A stretch of DNA of 42,315 nucleotides, taken from assembly GCA_024225035.1 (NCBI GenBank), contig JAAEMX010000313.1:1-42315 (forward strand). Direction: 5' to 3'. Below the pieces are notes generated by a model. That model ran no database searches, was not told where the DNA came from, and saw only the letters and a list, made by a program, of their open reading frames with translations. The translations under genes and the position numbers were made by a program. This document shows, one piece after another, positions 25,789 through 35,221 of the stretch; the stretch's first letter is position 1, and every line of letters begins with the position of its first letter. The DNA comes from Lentisphaerota bacterium. GTDB taxonomy: Bacteria; Verrucomicrobiota; Lentisphaeria; Victivallales; Victivallaceae.

Positions 25789-28374
25789 GTGGTAAGGTTT
25801 TTGGCAGTAGGGTTGTTATTATTTGTGGTTTCCGTTTCTTTGACGGCAGCTGAGCCTAGTATATCAGTTAGTCCAGAAAAACCAATGGTTGGAGAAACAG
25901 TTTCCCTGAACATCAGTGCAAAGAGCAGGAGTTTTCCAAGTTTGCTTAAAAAGCCTTCTGTTCCTGGTTTGCGCTGGCTGAGTGGTAGTGGGAAAAGTTC
26001 TTCTATCATCAATGGAGCTGCAACCAGTGAGACTACATATTACTTTATGCCTGAGCGCAAAGGGACCATAAAGATTCCTCAATTAAGTGTACTAGTCGGA
26101 ACTAAAGTTCACAAAACTAAACCTATTTTTATCCGTGCAGCTTCCGGCGGAGAACGAGAAATCAATGATGCCTCCAGCAATCAAAAGTCACCATTGAAAG
26201 ACTTGGTTTTCATAAAAATGCAGCTGTTGACTGAAGGTAAAACCTTTTTTGTTGGCGAGGAAATACCTGTAGAAATTAAGCTATACTATTTGGCTGGACT
26301 GAATGTAGGATTGCGTTCTTGGCCGATTTTCAATCTAGATAAAATTATTTTTCGTGACTATGGTAAACTAAATCAGGAAAACAGCCGTTTTGCTCCTCCA
26401 ACAAAAGATTTGATTTCTATCAAAGGGCGACGTTTTATTGTTATCAGATTCAAAACCGCATTCAGACCAATTGCGACTGGCAAACTTGATCCTTCCGTAA
26501 ATATTCCTGTTGAAGTCAGAATCCCCCAGCGGAGAAACTATAACAGGGCTCCTTCGTTGTTAGATGATGATTTTATGAAAGGATTTGGGCGTAATTACCG
26601 AACTGTGCCGTTTGAGGCTAAAGGAAAGTTGCCGGAGTTGACTGTTGTGCCCCTACCGCCAGCCCCTCAGGGAACTAAATATCTTGGGCTTGTAGGTAAT
26701 TGGGATATTGATATTGACTTGCAGGAAGACAAGTTTAAGGTTGGCGAGCCGTTTACTTTGAGTATGAAAATAAAGGGCATAGGAACCCTGGACACATTAG
26801 CCGCTCCAAATTTGACCTTTCCCGGGACTAGGGTTTACCCTGCAGAAATTGATAAAGCTTCTTTGTCGGCTACAGGGAACCAGCAGGCTGAAGTAAAATA
26901 TGTCATGATTCCTACCCGTGGTGGTAAAACAGATATTTCGTTGAATGTGTGCGTTTTTTCTGCTCCGTTAGATAAATACGTTACTTTCAACTTTGCTAAG
27001 AAAATAGATGTCGCTAAATCAGACAACCCTGCTGATAACGCTTCAACTGCTAAAATAGTGGATCAGCAGCTGAATGCTGATGAAGCAGTGCAGCAGCCTG
27101 AAAAAGTTGAAAAACCTAGGCATAAATCGAATATTTTGTATCTGAAAAAGTCCCTTTCGGGTGCGGTTAAGGTACCGTTGTATAAGAATTACCTGATCTG
27201 GTATATTCTGCTGGGGTTACTAGGTCCTCTAGTTTGGGCATTAAGTGAGGTCATTTGCAGCAGACGGCAGCGTTTGGGAAGTGATGAAGGACTCAGGCGG
27301 AAAAAATCTGCTTTAGCGCGCAAAAGCAAGCTACTTAAAACTGTTCGCAAGGCAGAGCCGGATGAGCTCGATACGATAATTCAAGGTCAGGTAGTCGCTT
27401 ATATCAATGATATGATGAATCTTCCGCCGGGAACGTCAGCATCGGAACTTGCTGATAAAGTTACAAATAAAGAGTTGGCTGAAGCATTGAAAGCTTCAGG
27501 AGAGGCCAGTTTTATGCCCGGAAGCACTGCTATGGATAAAAAGGAATTAAAAGCTAAAATGATCAAATGTATAAAAACTTTGGGCATATTTTTACTGATG
27601 TTTTTAACTGTGCCAGCGCTGCAGGCTGCCGAAAAAACTGTCAATAAACAGGCAGAGAAAAAATTACCGGCAACCTTAGATGAAGCTGCTGAAGTTTATT
27701 ATAATGGTGATTTTTCTGCTGCTGCTAAATTTTTCCGTAGCCGCATTGACAGTACAAAACCTGATCCGGCTTTGCTGTACAACCTTGGAAACTGCTTGAG
27801 TCAGGAAGGTGATGATGCTGGAGCTTTGGTTTGTTTTGAGCGGGCTCGGCTTCTCAATCCGGATGATGATGCCATTATCGATAAACTGAATTATGTCAGG
27901 CGTAAGTTCTATCAACCTCTAGCTGATACTGCAAGAAATCCTCAGGAATTGGTTATATCCACTCGTAATTCACTGCGCCCGGATCAATGGTTTCTGATTG
28001 CAATGTTTGCCTGGGCTGGTGCTGGAATTGTTCTGGCGTTCAGACGCAAGCTGACTGCTAATAAAATGGTTATTCTGTTGGGTCTCTGCGGAATTGTTTT
28101 TACAGCGTGTATTTCTGCTTTGATCACTGAACAGTTAGGCCCATATAGTGAATCAAACGCTGTGATTACTTCCAGCAACGCAGAGCTGTATTCGTTGCCG
28201 TCCAAATCTTCAGGTAGACAGCTGGCGCATTTGCGTCCCGGTTCAAAGGTTAATATTGTTGAAGAGCGATTTGACTGGCTGCGCATAATCAGCAATGGTT
28301 CTGATGGCTGGATTTTGAAAGACAATCTTACCAGAATTGCTCCCGGTAATCCGTTGCCTCCGGCTGCTGAGTGA
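25789..28374 (+). CDS. BatD-BatE fusion: beta-sandwich membrane protein with TPR and SH3-like C-terminus
   Basis: The 861-residue protein begins at GTG (TAGGGAG eight bases upstream) with a signal peptide (1-21) and repeated BatD-type beta-sandwiches (about 22-435), then a membrane segment (about 467-487). After a cytoplasmic region a second signal-peptide-like segment, MIKCIKTLGIFLLMFLTVPA (about 591-610), starts the BatE-like part: TPR repeats (about 625-710), two membrane helices (about 730-785) and an SH3b-like end (LYSLPSKSSGRQLAHLRPGS, WLRIISNGSDGWI). The internal ATG at 27559 looks like the former start of a separate batE. BatD and BatE work in the envelope with the vWA proteins. It lies 39 bases after the BatB-C gene, so probably one operon. 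Confidence 0.8.
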   Translation: MVRFLAVGLLLFVVSVSLTAAEPSISVSPEKPMVGETVSLNISAKSRSFPSLLKKPSVPGLRWLSGSGKSSSIINGAATSETTYYFMPERKGTIKIPQLSVLVGTKVHKTKPIFIRAASGGEREINDASSNQKSPLKDLVFIKMQLLTEGKTFFVGEEIPVEIKLYYLAGLNVGLRSWPIFNLDKIIFRDYGKLNQENSRFAPPTKDLISIKGRRFIVIRFKTAFRPIATGKLDPSVNIPVEVRIPQRRNYNRAPSLLDDDFMKGFGRNYRTVPFEAKGKLPELTVVPLPPAPQGTKYLGLVGNWDIDIDLQEDKFKVGEPFTLSMKIKGIGTLDTLAAPNLTFPGTRVYPAEIDKASLSATGNQQAEVKYVMIPTRGGKTDISLNVCVFSAPLDKYVTFNFAKKIDVAKSDNPADNASTAKIVDQQLNADEAVQQPEKVEKPRHKSNILYLKKSLSGAVKVPLYKNYLIWYILLGLLGPLVWALSEVICSRRQRLGSDEGLRRKKSALARKSKLLKTVRKAEPDELDTIIQGQVVAYINDMMNLPPGTSASELADKVTNKELAEALKASGEASFMPGSTAMDKKELKAKMIKCIKTLGIFLLMFLTVPALQAAEKTVNKQAEKKLPATLDEAAEVYYNGDFSAAAKFFRSRIDSTKPDPALLYNLGNCLSQEGDDAGALVCFERARLLNPDDDAIIDKLNYVRRKFYQPLADTARNPQELVISTRNSLRPDQWFLIAMFAWAGAGIVLAFRRKLTANKMVILLGLCGIVFTACISALITEQLGPYSESNAVITSSNAELYSLPSKSSGRQLAHLRPGSKVNIVEERFDWLRIISNGSDGWILKDNLTRIAPGNPLPPAAE

Positions 28375-28378
28375 CGGC

Positions 28379-28408
28379 AAAAAAAAGACCGGAGAAAAAC
28401 TTCGGTCT
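28379..28408 (-). terminator. Terminator of the mannonate-type SDR gene
   Basis: On the minus strand GACCGAAG (28407-28400) pairs with CTCCGGTC (28394-28387), followed by a run of eight T (28386-28379). It lies just between two convergent genes. Confidence 0.85.
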
Positions 28409-28430
28409 CTCGTATAAATCTGCAAGTATA

Positions 28431-29288
28431 TTAAACTCCTGAAAATGCTGAAAAAGCACCATCGACAGGAATTGTGGTGCCGTTGACAAATCCGGAAGCT
28501 TTGTTGTCAACCAGCCAGAGCAGGGTGCCTAAAAGGTCTTCGGGGTCACCAAAGCGGCCCATAGGAGTGTGTGAAATAATGGTTTCACCGCGAGCAGTAA
28601 GTGAACCGTCTTCGTTAGTTAACAGAGCACGGTTTTGATTGGTCAGAAAAAATCCTGGCGCAATTGCGTTGACGCGAATTCCAACCTTGGACATATGTGC
28701 TGCCAGCCATTGAGTGAAATTGCTGATAGCTGCTTTTGCGCCGCTGTATGCCGGAATTTTGGTAAGCGGTGTGAAGGCATTCATTGATGATATATTGAGG
28801 ACAACTCCACCATCTTTTCCCGCCATTTTACGGCTAAAAATCTGAGTTGGGAGCAGTGTGCCGAGGAAGTTGAGGTTAAATACGAAACCTACTCCTGCAG
28901 GGTCCAGGTCGTAGAATGTTGTGATTCCCTCAACCTGTTCTTTGAGGTCTTCTTTAAATAAATATTCTTTGGAAGTAGTTCCTTTAGGATGATTGCCTCC
29001 GGCGCCGTTGATCAAGATATCGCATGGGCCATACAATTCGCATATTTGGTTTTCAGCAGCTTCCAGACTTGGGTACTCAAGTACATTGGCTGCGATTCCG
29101 ATAGCTTCGCCGCCTTCAGCCTTGATTTCATCTGCAACTTGTTGTGCGCTTTCTTCGCGCAGGTCCAGTATTGCAACTTTTGCTCCACATTCGGCCAGGG
29201 CCTTTGCCATGTAGCCGCACAGGACACCACCGCCGCCAGTTACTACAGCAACCTTGCCCTTGAGGTCAATTGAAAGAGGAACGCTCAT
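28431..29288 (-). CDS. SDR family oxidoreductase, D-mannonate oxidoreductase-like
   Basis: This 285-residue classical SDR has the NAD(P) loop TGGGGVLCGYMAKAL, the NGAGGNHP signature, Ser in NISSMNAF and the YSGAK catalytic Tyr-x3-Lys. The NGAGGNHP stretch and the overall size match the Bacillus YjmF/UxuB group that reduces D-fructuronate to D-mannonate in hexuronate breakdown, though gluconate-5-dehydrogenase-like activity cannot be ruled out. AAGGAG precedes the ATG. The gene stands alone, with its own promoter and an operator-like palindrome upstream, so it is probably sugar-induced. Confidence 0.8.
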   Translation of the reverse strand: MSVPLSIDLKGKVAVVTGGGGVLCGYMAKALAECGAKVAILDLREESAQQVADEIKAEGGEAIGIAANVLEYPSLEAAENQICELYGPCDILINGAGGNHPKGTTSKEYLFKEDLKEQVEGITTFYDLDPAGVGFVFNLNFLGTLLPTQIFSRKMAGKDGGVVLNISSMNAFTPLTKIPAYSGAKAAISNFTQWLAAHMSKVGIRVNAIAPGFFLTNQNRALLTNEDGSLTARGETIISHTPMGRFGDPEDLLGTLLWLVDNKASGFVNGTTIPVDGAFSAFSGV

Positions 29289-29326
29289 GATAGCTCCTTT
29301 TGCATTATAAAATTTGAACGTATTTG

Positions 29327-29349
29327 CTTTGTTAATCTATTAAACAAAG
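29327..29349. promoter_or_regulatory. Operator-like imperfect palindrome upstream of the SDR gene
   Basis: CTTTGTTAAT and ATTAAACAAAG form an inverted repeat (one extra A) that overlaps the predicted transcription start of the minus-strand gene, a position typical of a repressor site. It differs from the TGTATACA boxes elsewhere. Confidence 0.5.
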
Positions 29350-29352
29350 TGT

Positions 29353-29381
29353 AATAAACACTGTTATTGTATTTTTGTCAA
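29353..29381 (-). promoter_or_regulatory. Promoter of the mannonate-type SDR gene
   Basis: On the minus strand TTGACA (29381-29376) is followed after 17 bases by TTTATT (29358-29353), about 65 bases before the start codon. Confidence 0.6.
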
Positions 29382-29816
29382 TACCTGATTGTTTCAATAG
29401 ACAATTTTAATTGTAAATATGGTGTGTTTAAAAGCGAATTTACTATTATTGAAATATTAGATGTTTATTTGAATTTTATTAAATTCTAATATATTTTAGT
29501 GAATTGTTTCCCAAAAGCGTATATATTAATAATGTTTTATACGAAATACGTATTTTAGTGCTGGACTGCCTGAAGTCTTAAGCACTTTTTTTTGTGAAGC
29601 AGGTATAGTTTCAAGTTGCTTGAAAAAATAATGCGATAATCAATAGATATTTTTATATTCAATTAATTGAAAAACCCCAAATATAGTGTAGATTGCCAGA
29701 ATGGGGTTTTCTCAGAAAGCCTTTTGTTTATTGCAAATATGTTTTTCGAGTGTCTTGAATGAGAATAGGAATTGTTTGCCTTTAATATTTTTAGTTCCAA
29801 TATAACGGAGGTCAAA
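29382..29816. other. AT-rich intergenic region before the PFOR gene
   Basis: Besides the SDR promoter to its left, it holds an inverted repeat AAAACCCCA (29671-29679) with TGGGGTTTT (29702-29710) around a 22-base loop, about 107 bases before the PFOR start. This may be a leader structure or a terminator. The AATACGTATT palindrome near 29546-29555 could be a protein site. I find no convincing promoter boxes for the PFOR gene and no ORF worth calling. Confidence 0.45.
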
Positions 29817-32800
29817 ATGGCTAAAAAAATGATGACAGTAGACGGCAATTATGCCGCCTCCTACGTAGCCTACGCTTTCAGTGAAGTGGCCGCCATCTAT
29901 CCGATTACCCCTTCTTCTCCGATGGGTGAGTACGCGGATACCTGGGCCAGCGTAGATGCTAAGAACATGTTCGGTCAAAAAGTAGACGTTGTCGAAATGC
30001 AGTCCGAAGCTGGTGCTGCCGGAGCCGTTCACGGTTCTTTGAGCGCTGGTGCTATGACAACTACTTTTACCGCATCTCAGGGTTTGTTATTGATGATCCC
30101 TAATATGCACAAAATTGCCGGTGAAATGATCCCTTCAGTGTTCCATGTATCAGCTCGTTCTCTGGCTGCTCAGGCACTGTCTATCTTTGGAGATCACTCC
30201 GACGTAATGTCTGTTCGTAACACTGGATTTGCATTGTTGTCCGCAAATTCAATCCAGGAAGTTCACGACTTGGCAATGGTTGCACATCTTTCAACTCTGG
30301 AAGGCGAAGTACCTTTCATTAACTTCTTCGATGGTTTCCGTACTTCACACGAAATCGCCAAAATCGAAGCTGTTGATTATGACGACATGAAATCTCTGCT
30401 TGACATGAAATATGTTGAGCGCTTCCGTGACCGTGCAATGCGTCCTGAAAAACCAATTTGTAAAGTTGGTGCTCAGAATCCTGACGTATACTTCCAGGGT
30501 CGCGAAACTGTTAATAAATATTATGATGCACTGCCACAGATTGTTCAGAAATACATGGACAAAGTTGGCGAACTGACTGGTCGCAAATACAAATTGTTTG
30601 ACTACGTTGGTGCTCCTGATGCAGAAAAAGTTATCATCGCTATGGGTTCAGGTTGCGAAACTATCGATGAAACTATTGAATACTTGACTGCTAAAGGCGA
30701 AAAAGTCGGCGCTATCAAAGTTCGTCTCTATCGTCCGTTCTATGCTGATGCATTCATCGACGCTATTCCTGCTACTTGCAAGAAAATCGCTGTTCTGGAC
30801 CGAACTAAAGAGCCTGGCGCCCTTGGCGAACCTCTCTATATTGACGTCAAAGCTACTCTTGCCGGTAAAGACATCACTGTTATCGGTGGTCGCTACGGTC
30901 TGTCAAGTAAAGAGTTTACTCCGAGCATGGTTAACACCGTATTCAAACACCTCGACGGTGCTTGCACTTCAAACTTCACTATCGGTATCAATGACGATGT
31001 TACCAACCTTTCTCTTAAGGTTGATGAAATCATCGACGTTGCCAGTGAAGCTACTATTGAGTGCATGTTCTGGGGACTTGGTTCTGACGGTACTGTTGGT
31101 GCCAATAAGAACTCCATCAAAATCATTGGTGACCATACTGACAAATACGCTCAGGCTTATTTCGTTTACGACTCCAAAAAATCAGGCGGTATCACTGTTT
31201 CCCACCTGCGTTTTGGTGACAAGCCGATTAGAGCTGAATACACTATCACCGCTCCAAATTTCGTTGCCTGTCATAATCCGGCCTATATCGGCCGTTACGA
31301 CATGGTTGGCAGCCTGAAAGAAGGCGGTACTTTCCTGTTGAACTCTGAGTTTGACGCCAGCGAAGTGTTCAATCACCTCGATCGCGGTACTCAGGAAGCT
31401 ATTATCAACAAAAACATTAACTTCTACACAGTTAACGCTCTGAAGATTGCTGAAAGCGTTGGCCTTGGAAGCCGCATTAACACTGTTATGCAGGTTTGTT
31501 TCTTTGCTCTGGCTAACATCATTCCTCAGGATGAAGCTATCGGTTACATTAAGGGAGCTATCGAAAAGACTTTCAAGAGGAAAGGTGACGATATCATCCA
31601 GATGAACTGTAAAGCTGTTGACAATGCTCTCGCAGGGATGCAGAAAGTTGAAGCTCCTGCCAGCGTTGCTGACATCAAAGAATCATACGTTGCTCCAAAA
31701 CTCATTTCTGATGACGCGAGCGACTTTGCTAAAGATATCATCGAGCCTATCATGCACCTCAAAGGTGATGATATTCCGGTTTCAAAGATGTCTTTTGACG
31801 GTACTCTGCCGATCGGCACCACTTGCCTGGAAAAACGCGGTATCGCTCCGCACGTTCCAAAATGGCTGCCGGAAAACTGTATCCAGTGTAATCAGTGTGT
31901 AATGTCTTGTCCTCACGCTGTTATCCGTGCAAAACAGGTTGATCCTAAAGACCTCGAAAACGCACCGGAAACTTTTGTTACTCTGGGCTCTAAGACTAAG
32001 AATGACCGTGATCTGAAATATCGCATTCAGGTTTATGTTAATGACTGTACTGGTTGTGGCGTTTGTATTGAAACTTGCCCGGCTAAGACTAAAGCTCTTG
32101 AATTTTCTGCTCTTCAGGATGAGCGTGACGCTGGTGAAGTTGCCAATTATAAATTCTTCAGCAAACTTCCTGACAACGTGCTTGACGGCGTAGCTGCCAA
32201 CACTGTCAAAGGATCACAGTTCCTGACTCCGCAGTTTGAATTCAACGGTGCTTGTGCTGGTTGTGGTGAGACTCCATACGTGAAATTGGTATCTCAGCTG
32301 TTTGGTGAGCGCATGATTATTGCGAACGCTACTGGCTGTTCTTCAATTTACGGCGGTACTTTCCCGACTATTCCTTACTGCGAAAGCAAAAACGGTTGTG
32401 GCCCAGCTTGGGGTAACAGCCTGTTTGAAGACAATGCTGAATACGGTTTTGGTATGCGCCTTGCTGTAGATGCTAACCGTAAGCAGCTCAAGAGTAACGT
32501 AAACCATGCTCTCGAGCTGGGCGTTAACTCTGATCTTAAAGATGCTCTCGGTAAATGTCTTGAAATGTGGGACAACACTGATGAAGCAGCTAAAGTTGCA
32601 CAGCGTGCTGTTGGCATGCTTTTGCCTAAGGCTGTTAAAGAAGCAACTGGTGAAGCTAAAGCTGTCATTGAAAAAGTACTGGAACTCAAAGACTACTTCG
32701 TTGACAAGTCAGTCTGGATTCTCGGTGGTGACGGCTGGGCATACGATATCGGTTACGGTGGCGTTGACCATGTTGTGGCTTCTGGCCGTAACGTCAATAT

Positions 32801-33338
32801 CCTCGTTCTGGATACTGAAGTATACTCCAACACTGGTGGTCAGGCTTCTAAAGCTACTCCGATCGGTGCTGTTGCTAAATTCGCTAACAGCGGTATGCGC
32901 CACACCAAGAAAAACCTTGGTTTCATGTGCATGAGCTACGGCGATGTTTATGTTGCCTCTATCGCGATGGGCGCTAATCGTAACCAGACACTGCAGGCTA
33001 TCGCCGAAGCTGAAGCTTACGACGGTCCTTCAATCGTTATGGCTTACTCTCCATGTATTGCTCACGGCATTAACATGATGAAGAGCCAGGTTGAAGAAAA
33101 ACGCGCTGTAGACTGTGGTTACTGGCCTCTATATCGCTTCAATCCTCAGAACGAAAAACCGTTCAAGTGGGAAACTAGAGAGCCTACTGGAGACTTCCAG
33201 GAATTTATCCGCAGCGAACGTCGTTACACTGCTCTGCTCAAAACTGCTCCTCAGGAAGCTGAAGCTGTATTTGCAGCTGCTGAAGAGGATGCAAAACGCC
33301 GTATGGCTTTCTTCAAGAGCCTTGGCAAACTCATGTAA
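29817..33338 (+). CDS. Pyruvate:ferredoxin (flavodoxin) oxidoreductase
   Basis: This 1173-residue single-chain enzyme oxidises pyruvate to acetyl-CoA and CO2, reducing ferredoxin or flavodoxin. It starts at ATG 29817 with GGAGG seven bases before; an upstream in-frame extension has no site. All domains are present: YPITPSSPMGEYAD at the N-terminus, a ferredoxin-like insert with two CxxCxxC...C clusters (about 689-700 CIQCNQCVMSC and 744-755 CTGCGVCIETC), the extra cluster CAGCGE near 812, and the TPP motif GDGWAYDIGYGG near 971 with DTEVYSNTGGQASK. It points to an anaerobic or facultative energy metabolism. The gene symbol could be nifJ or por. It stands alone with a terminator after it. Confidence 0.97.
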   Translation: MAKKMMTVDGNYAASYVAYAFSEVAAIYPITPSSPMGEYADTWASVDAKNMFGQKVDVVEMQSEAGAAGAVHGSLSAGAMTTTFTASQGLLLMIPNMHKIAGEMIPSVFHVSARSLAAQALSIFGDHSDVMSVRNTGFALLSANSIQEVHDLAMVAHLSTLEGEVPFINFFDGFRTSHEIAKIEAVDYDDMKSLLDMKYVERFRDRAMRPEKPICKVGAQNPDVYFQGRETVNKYYDALPQIVQKYMDKVGELTGRKYKLFDYVGAPDAEKVIIAMGSGCETIDETIEYLTAKGEKVGAIKVRLYRPFYADAFIDAIPATCKKIAVLDRTKEPGALGEPLYIDVKATLAGKDITVIGGRYGLSSKEFTPSMVNTVFKHLDGACTSNFTIGINDDVTNLSLKVDEIIDVASEATIECMFWGLGSDGTVGANKNSIKIIGDHTDKYAQAYFVYDSKKSGGITVSHLRFGDKPIRAEYTITAPNFVACHNPAYIGRYDMVGSLKEGGTFLLNSEFDASEVFNHLDRGTQEAIINKNINFYTVNALKIAESVGLGSRINTVMQVCFFALANIIPQDEAIGYIKGAIEKTFKRKGDDIIQMNCKAVDNALAGMQKVEAPASVADIKESYVAPKLISDDASDFAKDIIEPIMHLKGDDIPVSKMSFDGTLPIGTTCLEKRGIAPHVPKWLPENCIQCNQCVMSCPHAVIRAKQVDPKDLENAPETFVTLGSKTKNDRDLKYRIQVYVNDCTGCGVCIETCPAKTKALEFSALQDERDAGEVANYKFFSKLPDNVLDGVAANTVKGSQFLTPQFEFNGACAGCGETPYVKLVSQLFGERMIIANATGCSSIYGGTFPTIPYCESKNGCGPAWGNSLFEDNAEYGFGMRLAVDANRKQLKSNVNHALELGVNSDLKDALGKCLEMWDNTDEAAKVAQRAVGMLLPKAVKEATGEAKAVIEKVLELKDYFVDKSVWILGGDGWAYDIGYGGVDHVVASGRNVNILVLDTEVYSNTGGQASKATPIGAVAKFANSGMRHTKKNLGFMCMSYGDVYVASIAMGANRNQTLQAIAEAEAYDGPSIVMAYSPCIAHGINMMKSQVEEKRAVDCGYWPLYRFNPQNEKPFKWETREPTGDFQEFIRSERRYTALLKTAPQEAEAVFAAAEEDAKRRMAFFKSLGKLM

Positions 33339-33794
33339 TCAGTTTTTCTGAATACATGCCGTCGTAAGGCGGCAAATGTGATTATTCAACCGGCGAGTCT
33401 AATGGCTCGCCGGTTTTTTTATGACGTGAGCGAATATTTTTTGCGTAAAGTATTTGAAAATATATCGATTTTTCTATTAAGGCACTTTGCTGAAAATGGT
33501 GAAGGAATATTTATCTTATTTTTTATGTTTTTTATGGAGGGTGCCCTTGTATGCTCAAACGACGAAGATATATATTTACTTTGTTGTTTTTCAATTGAAG
33601 TAAAATAGCGCTTGGTTTTAAGTTTTTTGAGAGATAGTCGTGGTGTTTTGTAACGAAGCTGCTTGTTTCGCAGGACTAATTATAAGATTGCCTGAAAATA
33701 TTTAAAATTTAGAGCTAAGGATAGGTAAAAACTTGTGATCTTGTCTTTTATGATTTAAGGATCACCATTAAAACTTCTGAAAAAGGAAAGAACG
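33339..33794. other. Intergenic region after the PFOR gene
   Basis: The gap of 456 bases holds the PFOR terminator (33388-33420). Close to the CsgG-like gene there is an imperfect GTGATCTT/AAGGATCAC stem (about 33736-33764). The rest is AT-rich. A 76-codon frame across it begins before the terminator and has no ribosome-binding site, so I do not call a gene. Confidence 0.5.
33388..33420 (+). terminator. Rho-independent terminator after the PFOR gene
   Basis: AACCGGCGAG (33388-33397) pairs perfectly with CTCGCCGGTT (33406-33415), followed by T to 33420. Confidence 0.93.
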
Positions 33795-34754
33795 ATGATT
33801 AAAAAGTTAATACTTGCGGTTACTATATCTACTTGCGCGGCAGTATTAGTAAAAGCAGCAGACCGGCCTAAGCTAGCTGTTCTGCCATTTACGACTCAGT
33901 CTGGGAAAATATTTAATATCGAAGCAAATAATAAAAATATTAAAATCAGTACTAAAGTTGAAGTAAGGGATTTGTCTGATCAACTGATTAATTTTTTAGT
34001 GAGTTCAAGAAAATTTGATGTGCTTGAACGTGATTATATTCGTCGCTTAATTGAGGAAAATAAACTTACTGAATCAGATTGGGCAAAGCCCGGACAGGAA
34101 AAACGTATTGGCAAATTGCTGGTAGCGGATTATCTGGTTGTTGGCACAGTTGATAGATTAGAGTATTTGGTAAGGCAGGAGCATTTAAAAATTACTGGTG
34201 AAAACCTTATTCGTGTGGTTGCCAAGATTAAAGTCCAGTACAGAATTATAGAGATCAAAAGCGGTAAAATAGTATTTTCCGGACAGGAAGAAAATAAACT
34301 CACAAGTGACGACGTGCGTGCAAAAGTCCCGAGAAAAGACCGCCGTGACTGGACGTTTATGGATTTTAGAAATTACTTGTTTAATACAACAGTCAACAGT
34401 ATCGGCAATGCTATTCTTGACAGTATTTTCCCTTTAAAAGTTGTTACGATGACAAATAATGGTAACAATATTGTGCTCAATCGTGGGCTTGGCGCAGGGA
34501 TGAAAAAAGGACAGATTTATGAAGTTTTTAAGCTTGGAGGTGATTTGATTGACCCTGATACTAAGGAGTTTTTAGGTAGACAGGAAAAACAAATTGGTAA
34601 AATTGTGATTATCTCTGTAGCTCCGAGATTCAGCAAAGCCAAAGCCTTGAAGCCTTCAACTGAGTTTAAACCAGGGTATATTTGTCGTCCTGCTGAAAAA
34701 AATTCCCCAAAACCCAAAACGGCTGATTATCCTAAGGCCACTGCCGGGTGGTAA
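33795..34754 (+). CDS. CsgG-like exported protein
   Basis: This 319-residue protein has a signal peptide (1-21, ending VKAA) and a CsgG/curli-assembly-like core: KLAVLPFTTQSGK, a long middle with DLSDQLINFLVSSRKFDVLE, then VADYLVVGTVDR and YRIIEIKSGKIVFSGQE. CsgG proteins form outer-membrane export pores for curli, but many distant members act as unknown envelope proteins. No Cys follows the signal peptide, so there is no lipoprotein site as in true CsgG. A C-terminal part with KKGQIYEVFKLGGDLIDPDT may be an added beta domain. There are no other curli genes here. AAAGGAAAG precedes the ATG. Confidence 0.7.
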   Translation: MIKKLILAVTISTCAAVLVKAADRPKLAVLPFTTQSGKIFNIEANNKNIKISTKVEVRDLSDQLINFLVSSRKFDVLERDYIRRLIEENKLTESDWAKPGQEKRIGKLLVADYLVVGTVDRLEYLVRQEHLKITGENLIRVVAKIKVQYRIIEIKSGKIVFSGQEENKLTSDDVRAKVPRKDRRDWTFMDFRNYLFNTTVNSIGNAILDSIFPLKVVTMTNNGNNIVLNRGLGAGMKKGQIYEVFKLGGDLIDPDTKEFLGRQEKQIGKIVIISVAPRFSKAKALKPSTEFKPGYICRPAEKNSPKPKTADYPKATAGW

Positions 34755-34790
34755 AATGAATAGCTTTTATTGTTAATTTTTGCTTTTACC

Positions 34791-34829
34791 GCGAGGTTGA
34801 CGGTTATTTCCGTTCAACCTCGCTTTTTT
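34791..34829 (+). terminator. Rho-independent terminator after the CsgG-like gene
   Basis: GCGAGGTTGA (34791-34800) pairs with TCAACCTCGC (34814-34823), with an inner CGG/CCG pair, followed by six T. Confidence 0.9.
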
Positions 34830-34920
34830 GTGGTATAAATGGGGTTGCTATTTTTGTTTAGCAACTATAGGTTATCATTGCGTGGGAGTGCAACAATAAT
34901 TCTATATCGGGAGATATATT

Positions 34921-35184
34921 ATGAAGATTTTGCATGTTTATGCTGCTGAATGGTGCCCGCATAGCCGTGATACGCTGAAATGGCTTGACGATCATAAAAT
35001 TAAATATTATTACCATGATATTGAGGCGCAGCCGAAGGATATTATGCAAATGGTAATTGAGGCCAATGGTGGACAGGATTGGGCAGTGCCAACCTTGATG
35101 TATGATGAAAAGTGGCGCGCAGCAAAAGCATATGATGCAAAAGAACTCGAAGAAGATCTGAAAGAACTGGGTGTTATTAAATAA
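34921..35184 (+). CDS. Glutaredoxin-like protein with a monothiol CPHS site
   Basis: This 87-residue protein has the thioredoxin fold order of glutaredoxins: strand MKILHVYAAE, active site W-C12-P-H-S15 where dithiol forms have CPYC, then the cis-Pro loop VPTL. The second Cys is replaced by Ser, so it can do only monothiol chemistry such as glutathionylation transfer or Fe-S related work; it is not the long monothiol Grx4 form (no CGFS). It is cytoplasmic (no signal peptide). CGGGAG precedes the ATG. The next gene, 37 bases on, is a nitroreductase, so a shared redox role is possible. Confidence 0.85.
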   Translation: MKILHVYAAEWCPHSRDTLKWLDDHKIKYYYHDIEAQPKDIMQMVIEANGGQDWAVPTLMYDEKWRAAKAYDAKELEEDLKELGVIK

Positions 35185-35221
35185 TTAATCATCTCATAGA
35201 ATTCAAAGACGGAGTTGACTA

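Noticed and set aside
33378..33608. 76-codon frame after the PFOR gene
   Set aside because: It begins upstream of the terminator hairpin and spans it, has no ribosome-binding site and resembles translated AT-rich spacer.
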